Assembly (NCBI GenBank): GCA_030267565.1
Contig: BRXU01000044.1
Span: 380,001-444,000 of the forward strand
From: Pleodorina starrii
Taxonomy: Eukaryota; Chlorophyta; Chlorophyceae; Chlamydomonadales; Volvocaceae
DNA length: 64,000 bases
Direction of reading: 5' to 3'
Positions 1 to 11,730 of this stretch are shown piece after piece. The position numbers and the translations under genes were made by a program. The notes under the pieces are model-generated. The model had not been told where the DNA came from. It saw nothing but the letters and a program-made list of their open reading frames with translations, and searched no databases. The stretch's first letter is position 1. Each line of letters begins with the position of its first letter.

Positions 1-208
1 TTTCTCTAGGATCGCTCATCTATATCTGACAGATTCTATCCTTGTTTAAGCCTCGTGGAGTTCGATTCTGGGGCGCACGCCACGTCATTCGTAACAAAGG
101 ACATCACGGGCCATCGCTGCAGTCACGGATCATCTTTGGGCTTGGGTCAAAGCTTCCCTTGCGCGGCGACTGGGCAACGGCCCCCGTGCGGCCAGTCCGG
201 CGCAGAGC

Positions 209-3200
209 ATGGAGCCCGAGCAGGTTGTCGCTGCTGCTCCCAGCGTCGAGGACCCGCCAGCCGTTATTGACGACGATATCACCGATAATCACCAGGACGA
301 CATCGATAGCGACTACGACATCGACAAGGACGATAGCGGTGATGACGACAACCGTGATGGAGGCAACGACGACGACGACGACGACGACAACAGCAGCGAC
401 GGAGCTGCTGGTGCGGCAGCAGCGCCTGCGTTAGGCAAGCGAGCGCGTGTTGCTCGGCGCGGCACGACGGACGGCGCTGGGGCACTCGCCAGTAGCGGGG
501 CAGCGGCGGTATCGGACGACGACGACGACGATGAGAAGGAGGAAGACGATGACGAAGACGATGATGATGACGATGACGATGACGATGAGGACGCGGATCT
601 CGGGGAGGCGCGGGAGCCCCCCGCCGATTATTTGGACGACGGAACGGAGGAGGAGGAAGGCGAGGAGGACGAGGAGGAGGAGGAGGGGCAAGGGCGCGGC
701 GGCGGCGTGCGGCGGCCTCCTTCCATCCAGGAGTTTCTGGCGTGGCGGCTGCTGTGGCGAGTGCCTCGGGGCTCGGAGTCGGCGCGCACCAGGTACTGGC
801 CTGCAATGTACTGCATTGTACCGGCATTGTGCTGTACTGTACTGTACTGCACCGACCTGCACTGCACGAATGCATGCATGTGTGGGAGTGTTGTGGGGGC
901 CTGGTGTCCGTACCCAGCACACACACACATCCATGGGGGGGGGCAGGTGCTGCGGAGGGTCGGGGTTCCGGAGCGGGCTTGGCGCGTTGGCGGGGGTGGG
1001 AACTCCGTTGACTCGTTTGACCCTTTTGACCCTAGTGACATTGGTTCCGGATGAGGCGCAGGGGCGGGGAGGGGGCGGGGGGGCGGGCTGGGGGTGACAT
1101 TCTGGAGTCGAGTATTTTGGGGGGTGGGGAGGCGCTCTCTGGCGGGAGTTGGACGGGGACGAGGGGTTGGGAGGTTGGGGGGGGGTGGGGGGGCGTGCCC
1201 CTCATTGTCCTGTCCTGTAGCAGCGGGACTGGCTCCTCGGGCCCCCGTGTGACCCCCCCCCCCGGGTGCTGCAGCGGCGAGAGGCTGAGGTGAGAGCGCG
1301 AGGGGTGGGGACGTGAGAGGCGGCAGCCAGCTCCCTCCACAACATCCCCAAATCACCGCCACCCCCAATCACCGCCACCACCACCGCCACCAAACGACAC
1401 GCGGGACAAGGCGTGTCTTACCGTGTCCCCTGCCGTGTTGCAGTTCAGTCGGGCGACAGCACCGGGACACCGGTATGCGCTGCCAAGTGCGCTGTCGGTT
1501 ATTCGGTTATTCGGTTGGTCGGTGGGTCTGCCTTGGCTTGGCTGGTTGCTGACTGTCAGGCATGGACTGGTGATTCCATACTTTCCCTCCCCCCGCGGCC
1601 CCACGGCGCCGCCGCCACTTGTGCTGCTGCTGCTGCCGCCGCCTCTCGCTTGCGCCTCCGGCTCCTCGCTGCAGGTACCCGCTGTACCAGGAGGCTACTC
1701 CCGCAGCACTGACCCGCGGGTCGCTGTGGCAGCAGATCCACCAGGCCACCGGGGCGGCGCTGCCGTCGGCGCGCAACCGGGCGCACCCGTTCTACGTGAG
1801 TGGAGTGGAGTGGAGTGGAGTGGAGTGGAGTGGAGTGGAGTGGAGTGGAGTGGAGTGGAGTGGAGTGGAGTGGAGTGGAGTGGAGTGGAGTGGGGGGTCA
1901 GGGAGTGATATGCTCCTTGATATAAAAAATTGAGTCACTGCGGACGTTGTTGAGCAAGCTGCCACTGCGGCCGCTGAACCTCCGGAACTGGCCGGGAGGG
2001 GGTTTAAAGACGTTGGCAGGGACGGGACGGGACGGGACGGGGACTTGAGAGGGTATGGCTCCGCTCTCGCCGGCTAGCTAGTCCTGAACGAGCTTGAGCT
2101 TAGCTGGGCTGGGTTAGGAGCATCGTTGTTGCGTAGGATCGCATCTTCTGATATATTGGGAGATTCGGCAGTGCGGCGCCGCGGGCCCGGGTTCCGCTGC
2201 ATCTCCCCGACCCGACCCGACCCGACCCGACCCGACCCGACCCGACCCGACCCGACCCGACCCGACCCGACCCGACCCGACCCGACCCGAGCTTGTTGAA
2301 ACCTGCTCCCCTCTCCCCTCCCTCCCCCCCCTTTCGCTTCGCAACCGGGTCCCGGATCCTCCCGGCGGCCTCGTGGGCCCTACGTCCCCCGCCCCCCGGC
2401 CCCGCCCTGCCGTACAGTCCCCCCTGGACGCCGGATTCGACTGCTCCATGTTCGCCAGCAGGGACGCGCCGTACGGCCTGAATGTACGACAGGTACGAAT
2501 GGCTCTCACTCTGGAGAGAGGGAGAGAGGGAGAGAGGGAGAGAGGGAGAGAGGGAGAGAGGGAGAGAGGGAGAGAGGGAGAGAGGGAGAGAGGGAGAGAG
2601 GGAGAGAGGGAGAGAGGGAGAGAGGGAGAGAGGGAGAGAGGGAGAGAGGGAGAGAGGGAGAGAGGGAGAGAGGGAGAGAGGGAGAGAGATGCCATTCCCC
2701 CGGTTTCGTTCTTGCATTACACTCGTCAACCCCCCCCACCCTACCCCACCCCAACCCCACCCCCACCCCCCTCCCCCCGCTCCCCCGCCCGCCGCCACGC
2801 AGTCTGTCCGCGAGGCGGTGACTCGTGACCCGCGGGTCGCTGCCCGCGTCACACTGCTGGGACCCCCGCCGCCCCCCGCCGCCGCCTCCCCCACCTCCAC
2901 CACCACCACCACCACCAAGACACGCACCGCCGCCGCCGCCTCCTCGACCCCCGCGACCACGACCACGACCACGGGCGCCGCCGCGCCCACCACTTCTTCG
3001 CCGTCTGCCCCCTCGCGCAGCGGCCTCTTCGGCCTCTTCGGCCCCGCGCCGCCCCCGCCGCCGCCGCAGTCGACGCCGCCGCCGCAGCAGCACCAGCAGC
3101 AGCGACGCACGGCGCACCCGCACACGCCGGCGGGTCCGGATTCTTCGCCTTCTTCTTCTTCTTCTGCTTCGTTGCCCCCCTGCGGCTATCTGTCCGGCCT

Positions 3201-6200
3201 GCCCTGCCCGCCCTGCCCCCGGCTGCTTATGCGGCGGGAGGTGGGCGGTGCGGGGGGGCGCTGCGGGGCGCTGAGTGGCGCTCAGATGAGGCACCTGGCC
3301 TGCACAAGTGCGCTGCCTCGGTGAGCGGGGGAGTGCGTGTGTGCGTGTGTGTGTATGTGTATGTGTGTATGTGTGGTGGTGGTGTGTGTGTGTGGGGGGG
3401 CGTGTGTGTTTGGGGGGGGGAGGGTGCGTGTGTGGTGGACTGGTGGTGAGGGGTGTGTATGTGAGAGGGGGATATGACCGAGTTTGCAGAAAGCGAAGGC
3501 GAAAAGGAAGTGGTCGGCGCTGCGAACCCCCCACCCACCCCCGCTTACGTGATGCCGCCACTGACAGATGCCTTCACCCCCTTCCCCCTCCCCGCTGCTG
3601 CTTTGCCGTCACCTCCCCCCCGCCCTGCCCTGCCCCGCCCCCCCCCCCCCGCCCCGCTTCAAGTCCTCCTTCACCCCCCGAATGGTCCCCCTACCCCCTC
3701 CCTCCACCCCCTCGGCTTCCCCGCCTGCACCTGCACCACCCACTGGATTCCCGAGGGGGGCCCCACTTGCCTGCCTATCCAGTCCCCTCCCCCTCCGCCC
3801 TCCCCCTCCCTCCCTCCCCCCCTTCAGGATTCCCGGTTTCGTTCTTGCATTACACTCTTAACCCCCCTCCCTCCCGCCCCCTCCCGCCCCCTCCCCTCCC
3901 CCGCAGCTACCCCCGGGCTGTGGTCGACCGGTTGTCCTCCCGCGCCTACATCGGCCAGTTCTCAGGGGACGGACAGTTCTTCGTGGCAGCGTTCCAGGTG
4001 GGGGGGAAGGGATGGGGGGGAAGGGGGGAGGGGGGACCAGCGGGGGAAGGGAATGGGGTATGGATGGCGACCAACCGGGGGCAAAGGGAAGGTACCCGGG
4101 AAGAGGAGGGACGGGACGGGACGGGACGCGGAGGGGAGGGGAGGGGAGGGAACTGAAGCGAAGGGCAATGAAGGGGCAGGGAGGCGGAGCGAAGGGGAAA
4201 GCGGCGTGTGTGTGCTTGTGTGTGTGGGGGGGGGGAGGAGGGGTGCGAATGGGAGGGCGGGCCGCCCGTGCGGAAGCTCTCCCGACCGGGACTGGAAGTG
4301 GGACCGTCACGTAAAGGGGGGGGGGTCAGGGAGTGATATGCTCTTCTATAAAACAATGAGTCACTGGGGGGGAGGGAGGGGGATGACCCCGTGTCGCACC
4401 CACCCACCGCCCCGCCCCGCCTCGCCCCACCCTGGCCCGTCGGGTGTACGACACAGGACCGCCGTGTACGGCTGTACGACGTGGAGCGGGGCTGGCGGCT
4501 GCGCAAGGACATCACCACGCGGATGTGCAGGTGGGTCCGGGGGGGTCGGGGGGGGGGCGTTGGGCGCGGGTTTGAAGACAATGGAGTTCCCCCCCGGGGT
4601 GGGGGTGGGGGGGTGGGGGGGAGAAAGGGGGGAGACAGTGTTCACCCGACTCCCGAATCCAATGACATCACACCCTGAAACCCCAAAACCCCAAAACCCC
4701 AAAACCCGAAACCCCTCTTAACCCGAACCAGCGCCGCTCCCAACCCGACTTCGCCCCTCACCCCCCACGCACACATACACACACATACACACACACACGC
4801 AGGTGGACCATCACCGACACGTGCATCTCCCCCGACCAGCGCTTCGTCATCTACTCGTCCATCATACCTGTCGTACACCTGGTGGAGGTGAGCGAGCTGA
4901 AGGGGGGCGGAGCGGGGGGCGGGACGGGGCGGGACGGGCGGGGGGGCGGGGGAAATAACCCACGTGCAAGGTACACAGGCCGAGGCATGTGTACGGCAAG
5001 TTACGACATGGAAGAGCGGGAGGGGAAGATCACAGATTGCCGAGGGGGGGCCGTGGCGGGGAGGGGAGGGGGTGGCGGGTGGCGGGTGGCCTGCGGGCGG
5101 TCCCGGGCTGTACTGCACCCGGGAGGAGGGGAGGTGGGAGATGGGGGTTTGAAGGGGCGGGGGGTGGGGAGAGGGACCCGGCAGGCGGGCAGCAGGGCGG
5201 GACGCATTTCTTTCGGAGGGGGTGCCTCAACATCGGTCGGGAGGGGAGGGGGTGCAGTTCCTGAGAGCGCTCAAGGGAGGCGGGGGAGGTGAGGTGAGGG
5301 GGGTGGTGAGGGGGGTGGTTGCAGCCACCACACCGCCGAGCGCACAACGCCGAGCGCGTGTCCGTTCCCCCTCCCCCCACACACCCCATTTTACACACGC
5401 ATTCACGGGGAGGGGAGGGGAGGGGAGGGGAGGGGGGTTGCTGTACACATCACTAGCAGCGATGCATCGCGCATTTCTTTCTCTCTCTCCGTCCCCCCCC
5501 CCGACTCGGGGTGGGATCCCCATCTCTGGTGGTGGTCCTCCCCGGCCTCCCTGGAGTGCACTACCGTACTTCCTAGTGGGGGAGGGAATGGACTGCCCAT
5601 CACTCCCTCCCTCCCCCGCCCCCACTGGGGTTTGAGTGAATGGAGTCGAGTTGCGCTCTGATGCCGGCATCGCTACCCACAGATGGCTCCTCCTCCCGGT
5701 GTAACTGGTTTCTCGAGAGCAGCTGTCCCCGCCCCCCTGTGGGCCCCCACTGCTGCCCCGGGTGATGGCCCCCTCGGCCCGCCAGTCTTTCCGCACGACC
5801 CCGGCCCCGACCCCGAACGCCGTCGGCCCCGAAACCGAAACCGAAACCCCTTGGCCTGGCATTCCCCCGCCCGCCGCAGGTGGGCAGTGTGTACGACAGC
5901 GTCTCGTCCATCTGCAACATCACGCAGGTGCGGGAAACTGCCCGGGGAAAGGGAGGGAGGGCGGGGAGTGTCAGGGCCGAAAGAGGGGGGGGAGAGACTT
6001 TGCCAATACCACGTTCTCGATTGCCGGGCTGGGAGAAGGGCAGGGAGGGGGTGCGTCTCCCCTCCCCTCCCCGCCCCTACCTCGCCGCAAGGCTCCGCGC
6101 CTCACTGCCACACACACTTCCGGCAGCTCCCCCCTCCCTGGTTGCCTGCTGCTCTGCTCCGAGACCACCAATGCAGCGGCCCACGACCCCACGTGTCAGT

Positions 6201-9200
6201 CGGATCGGCCACACTTCTTATAACCCCCCAACCCCCAACCCCCAACCCCCAACCCCCGAAACCCTAAAACTCAAAACCCTAAAACCCAAAACCCCAAACC
6301 CCCAAATCGCTGCCGTTTCTTAATTTCATTGCCCTCCCAATGCCCCGACAGATCCACGAGCCGCTGAACTTCGATTCCGGCAACGGTGGATTCGGAATCT
6401 GGTGGGCTGTTGGGGTGTGTGCGGGAGGGGGGGAGCGAGGGCAGGGGAGGGGGGAAGGGGAGTACCGGAAGGGGGGAAAGCAGCAAGCAAGCTGAGGAGA
6501 ATCAGGTGGGGGTGCCTTGCCTGGTATCGGGTCGGGCAGAGGCAGGGGCAGAGGTAGGGGCAGAGGTAGGGGCAGAGGTAGGGGCAGAGGTAGGGGCAGA
6601 GGTAGGGGCAGAGGTAGGGGCAGAGGTAGGGGCAGAGGCAGGGGCAGAGGTAGGGGCAGAGGTAGGGGCAGAGGCAGGGGCAGAGGGAGGGGCAGAGGCA
6701 GGGGCAGAGGTAGGGGCAGAGGCAGGGGCAGAGGTAGGGGCAGAGGCAGGGGCAGAGGTAGGGGCAGAGGCAGGGGCAGAGGTAGGGGCAGAGGCAGGGG
6801 CAGAGGTAGGGGCAGAGGCAGGGGCAGAGGTAGGGGCAGAGGCAGGGGCAGAGGTAGGGGCAGAGGCAGGGGCAGAGGTAGGGGCAGAGGCAGGGGCAGA
6901 GGTAGGGGCAGAGGCAGGGGCAGAGGTAGGGGCAGAGGCAGGGGCAGAGGCAGGGGCAGAGGTAGGGGCAGAGGCAGGGGCAGAGGTAGGGCGGAGGTTC
7001 AGCAGGTTGGGGGAAGGGTGCGTTACGTTGCTGGGGGGGATTCCGTTGTGGGGTGGGGTGGGGGGTTCGTTCGCTGGCCCTGGGGGGCGGCCCTGCGGCC
7101 CAAACAAAGGCTGGGGATAAGTGGAGTGGCCGCGTGTGTATGTGTGTGGATGGAATGGGGGGTTCGTTGATTTGCCGCGTGTTTGCCGCCGTCCGCTCTC
7201 GCCGCCCTCCTCCCGGGTTGGGCCTTCGGGGTTCAACCCACACTATGCCGCCTTGCCGTACCACCCCCTAAATCCCCCAACCCCCCACCCCCCCAACCCC
7301 CACCTCCCGCCGCTTGGTGACGGGGGGGCCTTATGCAGGTCTGTCAAGTGGTCGGGAGACGGGCGGGAGATTGTGGTGGGAAACAACGACGCGGTGAGGG
7401 GCGGGGGGCCAGGGAGGGGGGGGGGCCAGGGAGGGGCGGAGGGCCAGGGAGGGGAGGGGAGGGGGAGGCAGCAACCCAGGCTGGGTCGAACCCGGGTGGC
7501 CTCCCTCTCTCCTTGCACCTCACCACCACCACCACCACCACCACCACCACCCCCTGATCTTCCCGGCTTAATGTTTGTCAGGTCGTGTGGGGGACCCGTT
7601 ACTGCACTGCACTGCACTGCACGTCCCTCCTCCTGTCCCCATCAGCGCCTCTTTCCCCAAACGGTTACCCCTTTCCGGCACCCTCCCCAAGCCCCCGCCG
7701 CTGCGGTCTCTCCTCCCTCCAAACAAACAAACACACCTCTTCCCCTCAGTGGCCCTCCATGTCCCAGACATTGACCCCCCTCCCCCTGATATACACCCCT
7801 CTCCCCCCAATCCCCTTCCCCCCTCCCCCCCCCCCAAGTCGGTTGTGGTGATGGATGTGGAGACCAAGCGGGTGGTGGCATCGGCCGCAGGACACGAGGT
7901 GTGGGTTGGGGGGGGGTCCCGGGGGGGGGGGGGAAGGGGCGGAGGAGGGGCGGGAGGAGCGTGTTGCTCCGGAGGGGATCGGTTCGCGGTTGGCTGCATT
8001 GCGGTTGGGTCCCCCGCTCATGTGTGATGTGTGATGTGTGATGTCTGCCCCCACCCCACCACTCCTAGTGTTGGTCCCCAGCACAGGACCCCCCCACCCC
8101 CCCACCCTTGCGGTCGCTCCCCTCTTTTCTAAGCTACCGAAACACACACGCTTCACCCCCACCTGTGTCATACTCTTACCCTCCCCACCTCCTTCACCAT
8201 CACCATCACCGCTCCTTCTCCCCCCCCCCCCCCCCTCCCCCCCTCCCCCCCTCCCCACCTCTCCTCCCCCTCTCAGGACGACGTCAATGCGGTAGCTTAC
8301 GCGGACGCCTCCCCCAACATTATTCTGTCCGGGAGCGACGACTCCACAATCAAGGTGGGGCGGGGTGGGGGGAAGGGGGGGCGGGCAAGGTCGCACTCAC
8401 AGCACCCGCAACCAATGCGCGGGTCCGCGAGCCGCGACTGATGGCCCGGGCAGGGGCAGTGCCAAGGGCAGCGGCAGGGAGCCCCACGCAGGCGCTGCCG
8501 CTCGGAGCACTTCCAGGGCCGAACAACATCTCACCTGTCCCCTTTGTGCCCGAATGAGCCCTGCCCTCCGCAACCTACCCCCGCAACCCTCCCCCCCCCG
8601 CACCCCCCTTTCCACCCCCCCTTGGCCCTTAGGTATGGGACCGCCGCACGATGTCGGGTCCGACGCAGTCCTCGGAGTCATCGCCGTCCCGCCGCCGCCC
8701 CATCCCCGCGGGTGTGTGTTTGGGGGGTGGGGGTGGGGGTGGGGGGGGGGAGGGGGGGGATAAGGGTTTTGCGGGGCCATCGGATAGCGGCGGTTGCGAT
8801 TACCAACGATGTCCGTTACGGTGGTTGGCCGTGACGGGCTACTCCCCTTGGCCACTTGCCTGTGCCACCATCTGCGTGTGCGCGCGCGCGCCGACCGCCG
8901 GGAAGCGGCGCGTCCGTCCGTCCGTCCGCCGCGTCCCCTCCTCTCCCCTCCCTGGGGTTGTTGGCTGGCGGGGCTCTGCTGCACGGGCAACATGCCATAT
9001 GCCGGGTACCGAGTACCGAGTACCGAGGGCTGTGCCGTGTGCTAATGCCGTTTGTGTGTGTGTGTTCGTTTCGTGTCGTGGTGGTTCTTCCCCTCACCGC
9101 AGGTGTGTTGGTGGGTCACACGGAGGGACTAACCCACCTGCACTCGCGGGCTGACGGGCAGCACGTGCTGAGTAACGCAAAGGACCAGACCGCCAAACTG

Positions 9201-11410
9201 TGGGACCTGAGGATGATGGCGGTGAGGGGGAGGGGAGGGGAGAGGGGTTAGGCGCAAGCTGAGTACGGCGTGTGTATTTGCACGCGTGGGATGGGTGAAT
9301 GAGCGGGACAGCGTCTCTTGCTCGGTGAAGGGGAAGGGGAAGGGGATGGGGAGAGGGATGGGGAGAGGGATGGGGACCGACGGGCTGGTGGGGTCTTACG
9401 CGCCACCAGACATCCGGGGACTGCCGCCCGCCCTCCTCAGAACACCACCTCACGCACCACCACCTCACGCACCACCACCAGCACCAAAGGGCCGCCGGGA
9501 GTGCGCTTCATCGCAATGTGGGCGATGGGCGATGTTTGTTGCGCGGACGGACCGAGTGCGGTGGCAGTGCGCGCCCGCCTCTGGACGGGTGGACCCGACC
9601 GACCGACCGACCGACCGACCTCCAGAACGCCCCCCCCCCCCACCCACCCACCCACCCACCCACCCACCCACCCCCACAGGCCGGCGGCTCCCTGCGCGAT
9701 GCGGCCACCGCTTCCCGGCTGTCGGGGGCCCACGTGCCGCAATTCAACTGGGACTACCGGTACGTCCGTGTGTTCATATTGCCGTACTGCCCGCACTGCT
9801 CTCGCTTTCCCACCCCCATTTCTCACCCCCCCACCCCCCAAACACACACACACAAACACATACACAAACATACACTCGCACACAAACACGCACAAACACA
9901 CACAAGCTCAGGCGGTCTTTCCGTCGGGGCTGAGTTAGCAGCCCCTGGCCAGCGTCAGGGCCCGGTCAGATACTGTAACGACACACAAACACACACAAAC
10001 ATACGCACGAACTCCTCCTGTATTGTATGTGTGTGTGTTTGTGGTTGTACCGCACAGGTGGCAGGAGTACCCCGCCAGCGGTCGTGTGGTGACCCACCCC
10101 CAGGACAGCAGTCTGCAGACGTTCCGCGGCCACACCGTCCAGAACACACTCATCCGCGCCTACTTCAGCCCCGAGCACAGCACCGGGCAGCGCTTCGTGT
10201 ACACGGGCAGCGCGGACGGCGCCGTACATGTGTACGACGTGGTTTCGGGGCAGGAGGTGGAGGGCAGCCCGCTGCGGCTGCACCACAAGCTCGTGCGTGA
10301 CGTCAGCTGGCACCCGTACGACCCCGTACTGGCCACCGTCAGCTGGGTGAGTGGAGGGGGCGGGCGGGCGTGTGTGTATGTGTGTGTGTATGTGTGGGGG
10401 GGTGTAAATAAGAAGGCACCGCAGCGGAGGGGCGGAGACGGTGTCAGCTAGGAGCGGACCCAAGAACCCAATAGGGGGGGGCAATAGGGAGGGAGGGAGG
10501 TGGGGAGGGAGGTGGGGAGGGAGGTGGGGAGGGAGGTGGGGAGGGAGGTGGGGCAGGAAAGGGAAGGCGGGAGGAGGGAGGCGGCAGCAACCAGGGTGGG
10601 AGGCTACAGCTGTCTACAGCGGGATCAAAAGGCCGGAAGAGAGTACGGCACGTCGGCAGGGCTCGCGGGAATGTCGGCGCGCGTCGTTTGGCGCGCGGCT
10701 CCATTAGGGTCCAGTGGGGTTTGTATCCGGGGGAGGGAGGGCGGCCGCGGAGGCGCGCGAGCTGGAGCGCTGCCGCCGGTCGGTTGTTGCCCAGTGCCCT
10801 CATTGCCCTAATTGCCCTAATTGATGGAAAGCTTCAGGACGTGTTTCGTGCCTTTTTGCTGCCGCGAGAGAGAAAAAGGGGACAGGGTGAAGAGAGAGAT
10901 CTGACGCACAGCGGCGGCCGCTGCATGCGGCGGCCGCAGCGGCGGGGCGTGATCCACTGCGTTTGTTTGCTTGTCAGCAGCGGCGGCGGCGGCAGCAGTG
11001 TCGAGGTCATTGGTTCTTTTCCCCCGAGGCCGCCTGCGAGCAGGGCTGGCTCTTCCGGCCGGTCGTGCCGCTGCCTCGCCTGCCGTGATCGGTTGTTGCC
11101 GGGTCCGCGCCCGTTTGTGTGCATCTCTAAAAACCCCTCCCCCCACCCCCCACCCCCACCCCCACCCCCGCTCTCCGCAGTGACTCATTGTTGTAAAAAG
11201 GAGCATATCACTCCCTGACCCCCACCCCACCCCACCCCAACTACCACCACCGCTGCCGTATCATCTCAGTGACCTCAATTCCCCCCAATCGCGCTGCGCT
11301 GCGCTGCGCTGCAGGACGGCACGGTGGTGCGTTGGGATGCGGTGCCACCGACCCACGGGTCGCGGGCGCTACAGGTGCCGGGACACGATGCTCTCAACGA
11401 CGACTACTGA
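209..11410 (+). CDS. DCAF11: DCAF11/LEC14B-type WD40 repeat protein, putative CUL4-DDB1 substrate receptor (17 exons)
   Basis: Exons read as 209-792, 1675-1795, 2418-2492, 2803-3320, 3907-3997, 4457-4530, 4803-4887, 5880-5927, 6352-6401, 7339-7393, 7839-7898, 8277-8354, 8633-8711, 9103-9221, 9680-9759, 10058-10346 and 11315-11410; phase is kept throughout and gives 833 residues. Residues 1-195 are acidic with poly-Asp/Glu runs. Exon 4 holds a Ser/Thr/Pro-rich linker, then a conserved pre-WD segment (LLMRREVGG). WD40 blades follow, including QFSGDGQFFVAAFQ, DDVNAVAYAD, GHTEGLTHLHS, and a C-terminal VRDVSWHPYDP then WDGTVVRWD. Two WDxR boxes, VWDRR near 614 and LWDLR near 672, are the DDB1-contact motif of DCAF receptors. 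Family knowledge: human DCAF11 and plant LEC14B share this order. Exon 3 (SPLDAGFDCS...) is the least certain exon. The substrate is unknown. Confidence 0.88.
1796..1892 (+). repeat. (GTGGA)n pentanucleotide array abutting a splice donor
   Basis: About 19 tandem copies of a GTGGA unit start at the donor of exon 2 of the DCAF11-like gene, so the donor itself (GTGAGTGGAG) reads as a slightly diverged first unit. The array lies wholly in intron 2. Confidence 0.95.
1896..1942 (+). repeat. Dispersed element A, copy 1
   Basis: About 47-bp element running from GGGAGTGATATGCTC to TTGAGTCACTG with an AT-rich middle, in intron 2 of the DCAF11-like gene. Near-identical copies lie at 4322-4367 and, inverted, at 11179-11222. 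The ends carry a short inverted match (AGTGA / TCACT). Confidence 0.85.
2208..2290 (+). repeat. (CCCGA)n array in intron 2
   Basis: About 16 near-perfect tandem CCCGA units in intron 2 of the DCAF11-like gene. A short GGGAC array at 2014-2042 lies nearby in the same intron. Confidence 0.95.
2512..2688 (+). repeat. (GGGAGAGA)n octanucleotide array in intron 3
   Basis: About 22 perfect copies of an 8-bp purine unit start 20 bp after the donor of exon 3. It is a purine:pyrimidine mirror tract able to form triplex DNA. Open frames across it (Leu-Ser-Pro or Arg-Glu-Gly repeats) are artefacts. Confidence 0.95.
2693..2738 (+). repeat. Dispersed element C, copy 1 (3' end of intron 3)
   Basis: Core GGTTTCGTTCTTGCATTAC is followed by ACTCGTCAAC and a long C tract, then the acceptor at 2801-2802. 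The same block occurs at 3828-3865 just before the next exon. CTCGTCAAC resembles a branch-point sequence. Confidence 0.8.
3828..3865 (+). repeat. Dispersed element C, copy 2 (3' end of intron 4)
   Basis: Nearly identical to 2693-2738 over about 35 bp, ending ACTCTTAACCCCCC. It is followed by a pyrimidine tract and the acceptor at 3905-3906. The spacing to the acceptor is similar in both copies (about 40-65 bp). Confidence 0.8.
4322..4367 (+). repeat. Dispersed element A, copy 2
   Basis: Second copy, in intron 5 of the DCAF11-like gene: GGGAGTGATATGCTC, then TATAAAACAATGAGTCACTG. Confidence 0.85.
4673..4722 (+). repeat. Interstitial telomere-like tract (CCCCAAAA type)
   Basis: Three tandem CCCCAAAA octamers flanked by diverged units (CCTGAAAC, CCCGAAAC) in intron 6 of the DCAF11-like gene. 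Close to the Chlamydomonas-type telomere repeat CCCTAAAA, with C in place of T. Confidence 0.8.
6249..6309 (+). repeat. Interstitial telomere-like tract (CCCTAAAA type)
   Basis: Diverged array of CCCTAAAA, CTCAAAAC and CCCCAAAC units, preceded by CCCCCAA units, in intron 8 of the DCAF11-like gene. Same strand orientation as the tract at 4673-4722. Confidence 0.8.
6535..6992 (+). repeat. 12-bp minisatellite (GGCAGAGGYAGG) in intron 9
   Basis: About 38 units of a 12-bp purine-rich repeat. They alternate between two variants differing at one T/C position, giving a 24-bp higher-order period from about 6690 onward. The array lies in intron 9 of the DCAF11-like gene. Confidence 0.95.
10490..10556 (+). 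repeat. 12-bp minisatellite (GGGAGGGAGGTG) in intron 16
   Basis: Five to six tandem G-rich 12-bp units in the last intron of the DCAF11-like gene. Otherwise that intron (10347-11314) shows only element A copy 3 near its end. Confidence 0.9.
11179..11222 (-). repeat. Dispersed element A, copy 3 (inverted)
   Basis: Reverse-complement copy of the element at 1896 and 4322, in the last intron of the DCAF11-like gene. It begins CAGTGACTCATTGT and ends GAGCATATCACTCCC on the plus strand. Confidence 0.85.
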
Positions 11411-11730
11411 GGGCCACCGGCAGGTGCAGAACTGCGCAGGATGGGATACCGGTATGTGCCCCGATGTGCTGGATGACCGCGGGCGACTGACGAAGCGCCA
11501 AGCTTGTGGGGGAGGGGTGGGGCGCCATGGCAGCGGCGGTGGCGGCGGCGCTGCGACGAGCCGCCAGGGTGAAGTGGGATGAGGACGGCCGGTTGGGTGC
11601 GGAGGGTTGGGCTCGGATTGAGAGGGTTTGGCGGGAGAGGTAAGGGGGAGGGTGGGGGCGCGCATGGCATCGCAGGAGTCGCCGGCAGAAGCGGACATGG
11701 CTGCTGTGAACGCAGGCAGAAGCAGCAGCA

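Noticed and set aside
2100..3561. Long minus-strand frames rich in Leu-Ser-Pro and Gly
   Set aside because: Antisense shadows of the GGGAGAGA array and of exon 4 of the DCAF11-like gene.
4673..6309. Telomere-like tracts taken as a chromosome end or assembly join
   Set aside because: They are short, diverged and lie inside introns of a gene whose exons continue in phase on both sides.
6326..7264. Frames of 217-312 codons encoding LCPY/APTS/GRGR repeats
   Set aside because: Produced by the 12-bp minisatellite in intron 9 of the DCAF11-like gene; no non-repeat domain.
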